Shown here in pieces: positions 36,357 through 44,900 of a stretch of DNA of 64,000 nt. The DNA lies in NCBI RefSeq assembly GCF_021168475.1, contig NZ_JAJOZT010000005.1, positions 62,001 through 126,000 of the forward strand. Reading direction: 5' to 3'. A program made the position numbers and the translations under genes. Source of the stretch: Pseudoclavibacter sp. 13-3 (lineage in GTDB: Bacteria; Actinomycetota; Actinomycetes; Actinomycetales; Microbacteriaceae). Position 1 is the stretch's first letter. Each line of letters begins with the position of its first letter. The notes under the pieces were generated by a model, which did not search any database, was not told the origin of the DNA, and saw only the letters and a list, made by a program, of their open reading frames with translations.

Positions 36357-37826
36357 GTGGCCACAACATCCCACCGCAGCGAGTCGACCAGCGCGACCGT
36401 CGAAGGCGGGCAGACCATCGCATCCGCACGCAGTGTGCAGGCACCGAGCCGGAACGCCGCCCAGACAGCAGGCAGTACAGCCGGCACCGGCGCCGGTCAA
36501 TTCGCCCACGCACATCACGCCGATCTGATCGGCACCGGGCAGCGCACGTACGTGATCGACACGTCAGTGCTGATCAGCGATCCCGACGCGATCTTTCGGT
36601 TCGCCGAGCACGAAGTGGTGATTCCGATCGTTGTCGTGACCGAGCTGGAGGGCAAGCGGCACGATCCGGAGCTCGGATACTATGCGCGCCGGGCGCTGCG
36701 AAACCTCGACGATCTGCGCCGCGAACACGAGCGACTGGACTTCGCCGTGCCCATCGGTGACGAGGGCGGTTCGCTGCGCGTCGAGCTGAACCATTCGAGC
36801 ACCGCAGCACTGCCGAGCGGGTTTCAGAGCAGCGGATCCACGAACGACTCGCGCATTCTGGCGGTCGCGCAGAACCTGTCGGTCGAGGGCTGCGACGTCG
36901 TGGTGGTGTCGAAGGACATGCCAATGCGGGTGAAGGCGTCGGCGCTCGGGCTTGCGGCTGACGAGTATCGCGCCGAGCAGGTCGTCGACACAGGATGGAC
37001 CGGCCTCGCCGAGCTGCACGTGACCGACGATCAGATGTCAGCGCTCTACAACGAGGATCGCGTCGACCTCGACGGCACCGAGGAGCTGCCGGTGAACACG
37101 GGACTGGTGCTCTCGTCGGCACGCGGTTCGGGGCTCGGGCGGCTGCTCGCCGACGGGCAGGTCAAGATGGTCTCGGGCGACCGCGACATCTTCGGGCTGC
37201 ACGGGCGCAGTGCAGAGCAGCGGCTAGCGATCGATCTGCTGCTCGACCCGAGCGTGGGCATTGTGTCGCTCGGCGGTCGGGCCGGCACTGGCAAGTCGGC
37301 GCTCGCACTGTGTGCAGGGCTCGAGGCGGTGCTCGAACGCGGGCAGCATCGCAAGGTCATGGTGTTTCGTCCGCTGTATGCGGTCGGTGGGCAGGAGCTC
37401 GGGTATCTGCCGGGCGATCGGGACGAGAAGATGAACCCGTGGGGCCAGGCGGTGTTCGACACGCTCAGCGCCGTTGTGTCGCCGCAGGTGCTCGAAGAGA
37501 TCGTGGCGCGCGAGCTCGTCGAGGTGCTGCCCCTGACGCATATTCGCGGGCGGTCGCTGCATGACTCCTTCGTGATCGTGGACGAGGCGCAGTCTCTCGA
37601 GCGCAACGTGCTGCTGACGGTGCTCAGCCGCATCGGGCAGAATTCGCGTGTGGTGCTGACACACGATGTGAATCAGCGCGACAACCTGCGGGTCGGCCGG
37701 CACGACGGCATCACCTCGGTGGTCGAGAAGCTGAAGGGGCACCCGCTGTTCGGGCATGTGACGCTCACACGCAGCGAGCGCAGCGAGATCGCAGGCCTGG
37801 TGACCGATGTGCTCGGGGACTTCTAG
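36357..37826 (+). CDS. PhoH2-type PIN-domain ribonuclease fused to PhoH ATPase
   Basis: A 489-residue fusion of an N-terminal PIN nuclease and C-terminal PhoH helicase, as in mycobacterial PhoH2 (RNA unwinding and cleavage). PIN region: [16 protein letters not shown] (Asp acidic ligand), [21 protein letters not shown] with D; PhoH region: Walker [14 protein letters not shown] near residue 300-312, [22 protein letters not shown] (Walker B) and [11 protein letters not shown]. About 55 residues of Ala/Thr-rich disordered sequence precede the PIN fold. Start: GTG at 36357 with GAGGAG upstream. It is followed by a repeat-rich gap rather than by a partner antitoxin. Confidence 0.92.
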   Translation: MATTSHRSESTSATVEGGQTIASARSVQAPSRNAAQTAGSTAGTGAGQFAHAHHADLIGTGQRTYVIDTSVLISDPDAIFRFAEHEVVIPIVVVTELEGKRHDPELGYYARRALRNLDDLRREHERLDFAVPIGDEGGSLRVELNHSSTAALPSGFQSSGSTNDSRILAVAQNLSVEGCDVVVVSKDMPMRVKASALGLAADEYRAEQVVDTGWTGLAELHVTDDQMSALYNEDRVDLDGTEELPVNTGLVLSSARGSGLGRLLADGQVKMVSGDRDIFGLHGRSAEQRLAIDLLLDPSVGIVSLGGRAGTGKSALALCAGLEAVLERGQHRKVMVFRPLYAVGGQELGYLPGDRDEKMNPWGQAVFDTLSAVVSPQVLEEIVARELVEVLPLTHIRGRSLHDSFVIVDEAQSLERNVLLTVLSRIGQNSRVVLTHDVNQRDNLRVGRHDGITSVVEKLKGHPLFGHVTLTRSERSEIAGLVTDVLGDF

Positions 37827-37883
37827 TCAGAGACGCTGTGCGGTCAGGTGGTGGCTGGTGTCTGCTGCCGGAGTCGCGAGCAG

Positions 37884-37938
37884 GTTCGGGCTGCAGCTTC
37901 GGGGCTGCAGGTTCGGGGCTGCAGGTTCGGGGCTGCGA
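37884..37938 (+). repeat. 14-bp tandem repeat (GTTCGGGGCTGCAG), about four units
   Basis: Units at 37884, 37897, 37911 and 37925; the first is one base short and the last degenerate. Each contains CTGCAG (a palindrome). The array starts about 60 bases after the PhoH gene and precedes the GCAGGAGC cluster. Confidence 0.85.
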
Positions 37939-37979
37939 TTGCGTTCAAGGGCCTCTGGCCGTTTGAGCGCTGACCCCGC

Positions 37980-38144
37980 CAAGCAGGAGCACCTGCCCCG
38001 AGCAGGAGCGCTTATGCCTCGCAGGAGCGCATGAGTTCGACATCTCCTGGCCGTTGAACCCAGCTTCCACCAAGCAGGAGCATCTGTGACGAGCGGGAGC
38101 GCTCTTCGGCGAGAATTGCTCCTACACGGTTCAGATGCTCCTGC
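37980..38144. repeat. GCAGGAGC repeat cluster A
   Basis: Perfect GCAGGAGC at 37983, 38002, 38021 and 38074, a GCGGGAGC variant at 38093-38100, an inverted GCTCCTAC at 38118 and perfect inverted GCTCCTGC at 38137. The first three are spaced 19 bases. Forward and inverted copies could pair in RNA. The gap 37827-38392 holds no supported gene. Confidence 0.75.
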
Positions 38145-38392
38145 TGTGCGAAGCGAGCAGGTGAGGATCTCGTTCGACTTCATCTGCAGGTGTGACCGAG
38201 CGCAGGCCCAGGCTGTCAACAGCTCACTGCCACGAGTATCGAGACGGGGCAAATGCTCGACTGAGCCGGCTGCTTCCGCGTTCTCACGACTCGGGGGCCT
38301 TCCACTCTGCACAACCGGCACAGGCCATGCATCTCGTCAACACCAGACGGACCAGGAATCGGCTGAGCGCCCGATGAGGGCATCGTATTCTC

Positions 38393-39277
38393 ATGCAAGA
38401 CTTACTCGCCCTGGTACCCACTGGAGTCGTCCAAGTGCGCTGGCTTCTGCAACAAGGCGCTTCACGAGCAGACCTCGCGCGAGCACGGCGTCAGGGACTG
38501 ATCAAGACCATCCGCAGAGGTTGGGTCGAGACAGCTCCTGCACCAGATCCTCACGTGCTCAGAGCGGTCTCGCTGGGAGGTGTCCTCAGCGGCCCGCACG
38601 CACTGGCACGCTGGGGCGGTCGAATTCCTCCTGACGCCTACGGCCATATTGTGCAGGTGGGCCATACTGCGCCGATCAAGCGAGAGCGCCTGCACACCCA
38701 CTACGTGCACCACGCCGCCATGCCAGCAGCTCCATTTGGAATCGTCCCCTGGCAGCAGGCGCTCCGACACGCACTGGGACGGCTTGAGATCGTGGAAGCT
38801 GTTGCCGTCGTCGACGGACTCTTGCACACTGCACGCAGCAGAAAGCTGCCCCCAGCGTCGGCACTCCGAGAAGATGAGATTCGTTCAGAGCTCATGCGTT
38901 CCTCGCTTGGCAGACAGGTCTTGGCTCTCAGCGATGCAGACTCTGAATCAATCATCGAGTCATACCCACGCGTCCGTCTGAGGCTTCTCGGCTACGACGT
39001 CAAGATTCAGGTACGACTTCCGAGTCTTGAGCGACTTGACCTTCTCATCGAGGAGATCATCTCGCTCGAAGCCGATGGTCGCGGCCACGCTGAGCCAGGC
39101 CGGTATGTCAAGGATCATGCGAAAGCGGCACGCTCAGCCCAAACCGGGGTCATCCCGTTGCGATTCACTTTCGCACAAATCATCTACCACTGGGATTTGG
39201 TGCTCAGCAGCATCGAAGCCCTGCTCGCGCGATTCTGCCCGGAGAAGCTCAGACCTCGAATCCCGCCGAGCTGTTGA
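38393..39277 (+). CDS. AbiEi-like winged-helix protein with DUF559/Vsr-like nuclease fold
   Basis: A 294-residue protein. The N-terminus (VQVRWLLQQGASRADLARARRQG in pieces) reads as the winged-helix/AbiEi-type antitoxin module; the C-terminus is DUF559-like: IESYPRVRLRLLGYDV, then RLDLLIEEIISLEADGRGH, with the D ... E-x-D pattern of PD-(D/E)xK/Vsr-type nucleases, and a final TFAQIIYHWD (F/Y-Q-I-x-x-x-W). Such proteins are common accessory genes in actinobacteria; toxin, repair and defence roles are all proposed, none shown. No AbiEii toxin partner is adjacent. It has more A/T codons than its neighbours. ATG at 38393 is the first start, but a TATTCT box ends only one base before it, so a later start is possible. 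Confidence 0.7.
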   Translation: MQDLLALVPTGVVQVRWLLQQGASRADLARARRQGLIKTIRRGWVETAPAPDPHVLRAVSLGGVLSGPHALARWGGRIPPDAYGHIVQVGHTAPIKRERLHTHYVHHAAMPAAPFGIVPWQQALRHALGRLEIVEAVAVVDGLLHTARSRKLPPASALREDEIRSELMRSSLGRQVLALSDADSESIIESYPRVRLRLLGYDVKIQVRLPSLERLDLLIEEIISLEADGRGHAEPGRYVKDHAKAARSAQTGVIPLRFTFAQIIYHWDLVLSSIEALLARFCPEKLRPRIPPSC

Positions 39278-39408
39278 ACTCTGCGCCATGCACTCGTTGG
39301 ATAGAAGCCTTGTGCCGGCCCGGCACTCGCCCAGCCATCTCAGTCTCTTGGACTCGCCTTTTGCCTTGGAGTACACGCACGTCTTGCTACGAGGAGCAAA
39401 CGTGCCGT

Positions 39409-39604
39409 GCAGGAGCATTTGCTCCAGTCTGGAGCGTGATTGCCGCAATTGGTGCTCCTGCTTGACACATCTGCTCCTGCACCACCCCTCTCGGCCAGCA
39501 CGACGCCTGCTTTGCGAAGCTCATCTGCTCCTGCACGGTGCATCTGCTCCTGCACGGCCTGTCTGCTCCTGCACGGCCCAGGCGTCCGACACAGATGCTC
39601 TTGC
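39409..39604. repeat. GCAGGAGC/GCTCCTGC repeat cluster B with three 19-bp tandem units
   Basis: GCAGGAGC at 39409, then inverted GCTCCTGC at 39454, 39473, 39527, 39546 and 39565, and a GCTCTTGC variant at 39597. The last three perfect ones are 19-base tandem units (39524-39580, TCTGCTCCTGCACGG plus four variable bases). The cluster fills the gap between the DUF559-like gene and ychF and ends about 50 bases before the ychF -10 box. Confidence 0.8.
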
Positions 39605-39654
39605 ACGGCGCATGGACGCCGCAGAGCAGCACGACGCCTTTGCCGCACACCGGC

Positions 39655-39660
39655 TAGACT
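39655..39660 (+). promoter_or_regulatory. ychF -10 box
   Basis: TAGACT ends 8 bases before the GTG start of ychF, leaving no room for a leader. Confidence 0.5.
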
Positions 39661-39668
39661 TGACCCTC

Positions 39669-40745
39669 GTGGCGCTGACAATCGGAATCGTGGGACTGCC
39701 CAACGTAGGCAAGTCGACCCTCTTCAATGCACTGACCAAGAACACCGTTCTCGCGGCGAACTACCCGTTCGCGACGATCGAGCCGAACGTGGGCGTGGTC
39801 AACCTGCCCGACAAGCGGCTCAACCGCCTCGCCGAGATCTTCCAGAGCGAGAAACTCGTGCCGGCCCCCGTGTCGTTCGTCGACATCGCCGGCATCGTCA
39901 AGGGCGCCAGTGAAGGCGAGGGGCTCGGCAATCAGTTCCTCGCCAACATCCGCGAGGCCGACGCGATCGCCCTCGTGAGCCGCGGTTTCAGCGACCCCGA
40001 CGTCGTGCACGTCGATGGCAGCGTCGATGCGAAGCGCGACATCGAGACCATCATCACCGAGCTCGTGCTCGCAGACCTCCAGACGCTCGAGAAGGCGATC
40101 GTCCGCTACGAGAAAGAGGTCAAGGGCAAGAAGATCGACAAGTCAGTGCTCGACGCTGCACTTGCCGCGAAAGCCCACCTCAACCGGGGTGAGCCCCTCT
40201 CGACCGCCGACGACATAGACCTCGACGAGGTCAAAGAGCTCGGCCTGCTCACCTCGAAGCCCATCGTCTACGTGTTCAACGTCGACGAGGCCGTGCTCAC
40301 CGACGATGCCAAGCGTGCCGAGCTCGAGGCACTCGTCGCGCCGGCCAAAGCCATCCTGCTCGACGCCCAGATGGAGAGCGAGCTCATCGACCTCTCCGCA
40401 GACGAGGCCCACGAGCTGCTCGCCACCATCGGACAGAATGAGAGCGGCCTCGACCAGCTCGCTCGCATCGGCTTCCAGGCGTTGGGGTTGCAGACTTACC
40501 TCACAGCCGGTCCGAAAGAGGCTCGCGCCTGGACTATCCACCAGGGCTGGACCGCACCGCAGGCCGCCGGTGTGATTCACACTGACTTCGAGAAGGGCTT
40601 CATCAAGGCCGAGATCGTCTCTTTCGACGACCTCGATGCCGCAGGCTCCATGCACGAGGCGAAGGCCGAGGGCAAGGTGCGCATGGAGGGCAAAGACTAC
40701 GTCATGCAGGACGGCGACGTGGTCGAGTTTCGCTTCAACGTCTAG
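39669..40745 (+). CDS. ychF: Obg-like translation ATPase YchF/EngD
   Basis: A 358-residue P-loop protein of the YchF/OLA1 group, which binds ATP rather than GTP and associates with the ribosome. Seen: G1 [15 protein letters not shown]2 region [31 protein letters not shown] (G3), the N-V-D-E nucleotide specificity region VFNVDEA, a coiled-coil insert (about 130-200), and the C-terminal TGS domain with [15 protein letters not shown] and [14 protein letters not shown]. Start chosen at GTG 39669, 8 bases after TAGACT, where homology begins; a 214-residue upstream frame is repeat translation. Normal length. Confidence 0.96.
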   Translation: MALTIGIVGLPNVGKSTLFNALTKNTVLAANYPFATIEPNVGVVNLPDKRLNRLAEIFQSEKLVPAPVSFVDIAGIVKGASEGEGLGNQFLANIREADAIALVSRGFSDPDVVHVDGSVDAKRDIETIITELVLADLQTLEKAIVRYEKEVKGKKIDKSVLDAALAAKAHLNRGEPLSTADDIDLDEVKELGLLTSKPIVYVFNVDEAVLTDDAKRAELEALVAPAKAILLDAQMESELIDLSADEAHELLATIGQNESGLDQLARIGFQALGLQTYLTAGPKEARAWTIHQGWTAPQAAGVIHTDFEKGFIKAEIVSFDDLDAAGSMHEAKAEGKVRMEGKDYVMQDGDVVEFRFNV

Positions 40746-40784
40746 CTGCCGACGTTCTGTCACACGGCCGAACGATGCGGTCGG

Positions 40785-40790
40785 TAGACT
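40785..40790 (+). promoter_or_regulatory. -10 box of the GNAT gene
   Basis: TAGACT ending 6 bases before the ATG at 40797. Confidence 0.5.
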
Positions 40791-40796
40791 GCGGCC

Positions 40797-41504
40797 ATGT
40801 CCGCCTCCGCGCAGCCCGCCGCAGCGGCTCCGGTGCGCATTCGGCCGTATTCTTCGGCGGATGCCGCCGCGACCCGCGATGTCTTCTCGCGCGCCGTGAA
40901 GATCACCGCCGCTTCGCACTACACGACCGAGCAACGGGCTGCCTGGGCGGCCGGCAGCGGTTCGCTGAACCGCTGGAACGCCGATCGCTCGGCTCACCAC
41001 ACGCTGGTCGCGGTCGAGATGCTGGCGGAGTCTCACGACGACCGCGCAGTCGTGTCGGTCGCAATCGATGCCTCGCCCGGGGGTCAGAAGGGTCTCATGG
41101 CTGTGAGGACCGATCCCGAAGGTGAGGTGCAGAGCAGTCGCATGGCTGTCGCCGCGCCCGACGCGCGACGTGACGCCGACCACGGCACGAAAGCTCAGGC
41201 CGCGACCGAGCACATCGTCGGATACGTCGACTTTCGCGACTCGGGCTACATCGACCATCTCTTCGTCGCCCCCAATCGCGGCAGGCAGGGCGTCGCCAGC
41301 CAGCTGCTGACAGCGGCGATCGCGCGGGCCCGAGATCATGGCGCCGTCGAGCTGACCTCCCACGCGAGTCTGGTCGCGATACCGGTCTTCGAACGCCAGG
41401 GTTTCACAGTCGTGCACCGGGAACAGGTCTTGCTGCGCGGACAGTCCTTCGACCGCGCCCTGATGCGTCTCGCCCTCGACGATTGGACTACCGACGCCGA
41501 GTAG
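40797..41504 (+). CDS. GNAT-family N-acetyltransferase
   Basis: A 235-residue GNAT protein. The N-terminus RIRPYSSADAAATRDVFSRAV is typical of the fold, and AASHYTTEQRAAWA fits the YafP-like branch. The acetyl-CoA site is DHLFVAPNRGRQGVASQLL (V-x-P-x-x-R-G-x-G-x-A), then AIPVFERQGFTVV at the end. A variable insertion of about 70 residues (Asp/Ala/Arg-rich) lies between beta strands 3 and 4, unusual for the family and probably a loop. ATG at 40797, leaderless. Substrate unknown. It follows ychF by 51 bases with its own promoter. Confidence 0.85.
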   Translation: MSASAQPAAAAPVRIRPYSSADAAATRDVFSRAVKITAASHYTTEQRAAWAAGSGSLNRWNADRSAHHTLVAVEMLAESHDDRAVVSVAIDASPGGQKGLMAVRTDPEGEVQSSRMAVAAPDARRDADHGTKAQAATEHIVGYVDFRDSGYIDHLFVAPNRGRQGVASQLLTAAIARARDHGAVELTSHASLVAIPVFERQGFTVVHREQVLLRGQSFDRALMRLALDDWTTDAE

Positions 41505-41508
41505 GGGC

Positions 41509-41663
41509 GCTGCTCCTGGAACGCTGCACCCCATGCTGCTCCTCGAACGCTGCACCCCATGCTGCTCCTCAAACGCTGCGTCTCCCCCTCATACTGTGCC
41601 TCGAGCGCTGCGCCTCTCTTATTTTCCCCACCCCCTAAAAAAGAAAAACTGCTCCTCGAACGC
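41509..41663 (+). repeat. 26-bp tandem repeat and GCTCCTCGAACGC copies (cluster C)
   Basis: Two full 26-base units (41509-41534 and 41535-41560, GCTGCTCCTcGAACGCTGCA plus CCCCAT) and a third partial unit at 41561-41580; a further GCTCCTCGAACGC at 41651. Between them is a pyrimidine-rich stretch with an A-run (AAAAAAGAAAAA, about 41638-41649). The core GCTGCTCCT resembles clusters A and B. Confidence 0.85.
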
Positions 41664-41904
41664 CGAGCAGAAGGTGCTGAGCCTCAGCCCACCCATGCGC
41701 AGATCTCCACGCGCGCACATGCTGTCCCGACATGCCTCTGCGACATGTCGCCTATACCCTCTCTGCACATCCGACGCAATGGCCATCGCGGCGATATACG
41801 AATCTCTGGCACCCGCCTCGTGTCGGCGGCAATGGGTAGGGTGATTCATATCCGGAAGCACCGTGGCCTCCGCATCCCGCTGTGACCCGGTGTCCGACTG
41901 CTGA
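41664..41904. other. Spacer upstream of the glutamate dehydrogenase gene
   Basis: No supported gene. It holds a possible -10 box (TAGGGT, 41837-41842) for the dehydrogenase gene. Confidence 0.4.
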
Positions 41905-41924
41905 GCGATTCAGAACGATTCAGA
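41905..41924 (+). repeat. Direct repeat of CGATTCAGA upstream of gdh
   Basis: GCGATTCAGA and ACGATTCAGA follow each other directly, 20-38 bases before the GTG start; possible operator or leader element. Confidence 0.4.
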
Positions 41925-41942
41925 GTGATCCAGGAGGAACAC

Positions 41943-44900
41943 GTGAACGGCGAAGCCACCACGATCCCAGCCCGCGCTGACGAAGAGGCGCAGGGCACCG
42001 GCCCCGAGGCGCGCGACACTGTGCTCGCCGAGGCCCGAACGGTCCTCACGCAGAGCCCTTCGAGCGCTCCAAGCCTCGCCTCCGTGAACGACCTCGCAGA
42101 TCTGCTCACTCGCTACACCAGAGCCCTCGGCGATCAAGACGTGATCTCGATCGGCGGCGCGCTGCTCGCCGAGGTCGTCGAAGACCACCTCGCTCTCGCA
42201 TCCACGCGGGCGCACGGCCAGTCGCTGGTGCGCTTCACCGGCCCGGCCGCCCCTGACTCAGACGGACAGCTCAGCGGCGCGCTGCTCATCGTGACGCCCG
42301 ACAAGCCGTTCATCGTCGACTCGCTGCTCGCAGAGCTCGGCCGGCAGCAGATCGACGTGCACGCAGTGGTGCATCCGACCTTCGTCGTCACGCGCGATCG
42401 CGACGGTCGGGTCGTCTCAGTGATCAGCCCGCCCACGGCCGCCGCCCGCACAGAGTCGTTCGCCCTGCCACAGCCCGGCCACGAAGTCACCGTCGAGTCG
42501 TGGGTCTACGTCAGCACCGAGCTCATCGCGCACGACGACGTGCGGCGCGCCCTCGTCCAGGCCACTGAGAAGGTCATGGCCGACGTGACTCTGGTCAACG
42601 ACGACTGGCCGCTGATGCGGGCGCAGGCGCAGCGCATCAGCGCCGAGCTGCGCGCCGCTCCCCCGCTCGGGCTCGAAGAGCGCTCGGCGCAGGCCTCACG
42701 ATTCCTCGAGTGGCTCGACGACGACAACTTCACCTTCTTCGGCTACCAGGAATACGACCTCGTCACCGTCGACGGCGATGACGCCCTGCAGCGGGTCGCC
42801 GGCACCGGGCTCGGCCTGTTCCGCCACAGCGGCCCGGCCAAGGCGCCCGAGTCGAGCAGCTCATCGAGCACCGCCCCGAAATCGAGCGCCGCCGCACCGA
42901 AGCCGCTGCTGCGCAAGAACCTCGAGAAGGCTCGCGAGCGCGACGTGCTCATCATCACGAAGGCCAACTCGCGGTCGACGGTGCACCGCGATGCGTTCCT
43001 CGACTACGTCGGCGTCAAGCGCTTCGACGCCTTCGGCCGGGTCGACGGCGAGCGTCGCTTTCTCGGTCTGTTCACCCTGGCCAGCTACACCCAGTCGGTG
43101 CTGAGCATTCCCGTCGTCGCCGAGAAGGTGCAGAGCGTGCTCGAGCGCAGCGGCTTCCGCCCTGACAGCCACAACGGCCGCGATGTGCTCGCCCTGCTCG
43201 AGACCTACCCCCGAGACGAGCTGTTCCAGGCCGACACCGAGACGCTGCGGCGCAATGTGCTGATTCTGCGACAGGTCGCCGAGCGACGGCGCAGCTGGGT
43301 GTTCCTGCGCACCGACCCCTACGAGCGCTTCGTGACCGCGCTGGTCTATCTGCCCCGCGACGCGTTCAACACACAGGTGCGTCTGGGCATCTCAGACCTG
43401 CTGCAGCAGACGTATCACGCGGCCTATGTCGAGCACGAGTCGCGCATGTCCGACTCGGCGCTGGCTCGCCTCTACTTCGTCGCCCGCCTGAAGCCGGGCG
43501 AGCTGCTGCCCGACGCCGACATCGACGCCCTGCACGCGCGCATCATCGAGCTCACCCGCACGTGGCACGATCAGCTCGCCGAGCTGGTGGCCGCCCAGTC
43601 GGGCCAGATCGCCGCGGCATCCGTCGCCCGGCAGCTGCGACAGGCGTTCCCCGACAGCTACCGCGAGGCGTTCACGCCCGCCGAGGCGCTGGCCGATCTG
43701 CCGCATCTCGCTGCAGTCTCGTCGCCCGAGGCGGCGCTGACCGGCATGCTGGGTGCGGTTGGCGCCCCGGTGACGGCGGGCCCGGCGGATGCTGCCGTCG
43801 AGACCGCGTCCACGACCTCCGTCTTCGAGGCCGAGGGCGTCGTTCGCACACCGGCGCCGAGCGCCGTCGCACACGCCGACCGGCTGTCGCTGCGGCTGTA
43901 TCGCGACGTCGATGGCGAAGCGCATGTGAAGGTCTTTCACGACGAGCCGATCGCGTTGGCCGAGGTGCTGCCGATCTTCACGAACCTCGGCGTCGAGGTC
44001 GTCAACGAGCACCCGTTCGTGGTGCAGGCCGGCTCTGGCCGCTCCCCCGTCTACGTGCACGACTACGGAGTGCGCGCGGCAGACACCCTCGACACCCTCG
44101 CGGCCGACTTCGCCGAAGCCTTCGCGGCGGCCTGGCTGGGCTGGGTCGAGTCCGACCCGCTCGACCGTCTGGTCACCACCACCCGCGCGACCTGGCGCGA
44201 GGTGAGTGTGCTGCGCGCCTACGTGCGCTACCTGCGACAGATCGGGCTCGCCTACTCGACCACGTTCATCGCCGAGACGCTCGTCGACCACGCCGACATC
44301 ACGCTCGCCCTCGTCGAGCTGTTCGAGCAGTCGTTCGATCCGGCCGTCGACGGCACGATCGACGAGCGCCGCGTGCGCGTGCTGGCCATACAGGCCGACA
44401 TCGAGCAGGCCCTGACCAAGATCACCAGCCTCGACACCGACACGGTGCTGCGGCGGCTCGCCGAAGCCGTGATCGCCACCGTGCGCACCAGCGCCTACCA
44501 GTTCGCCGCCGACGGATCGCCCAAGCCGCAGATCACCTTCAAGATCGAGCCGCGACGCATCAGCGGCGTGCCCCAGCCGGTGCCGCTGTTCGAGCTCTGG
44601 GTCTACTCTCCCGAGGTCGAGGGTGTGCACCTGCGCTTCGGCCAGGTCGCCCGCGGCGGCCTGCGCTGGTCGGATCGCCGCGAAGACTTTCGCACCGAGG
44701 TGCTCGGGCTCGTCAAAGCCCAGGTCGTCAAGAACGCGGTGATCGTGCCCACCGGCGCCAAGGGCGGCTTCTATCCGAAGCGCCTGCCCGACCCGAACGT
44801 CGACCGCGGCGCGTGGATGGCCGCCGGCGAAGACGCCTACCGTCTGTTCGTCAGCGGCATGCTCGACGTGACCGACAACCGTGATCTGGCCGCCGGCACC

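Noticed and set aside
38021-38056. Tiny ORFs (MPRRSA and MSSTSPGR) with ATGA overlap within cluster A
   Set aside because: They consist of the repeat itself, with SD-like GCAGGAGC; no conservation evidence and chance is likely.
37980-39604. CRISPR array in the repeat clusters
   Set aside because: Core is 8 bases, spacings vary (19 to over 50) and copies are inverted; no cas genes in the window.
39027-39668. N-terminal extension of ychF of 214 residues
   Set aside because: YchF homology begins at GLPNVGKS after GTG 39669; upstream residues are translated repeat cluster B and the end of the DUF559-like gene.
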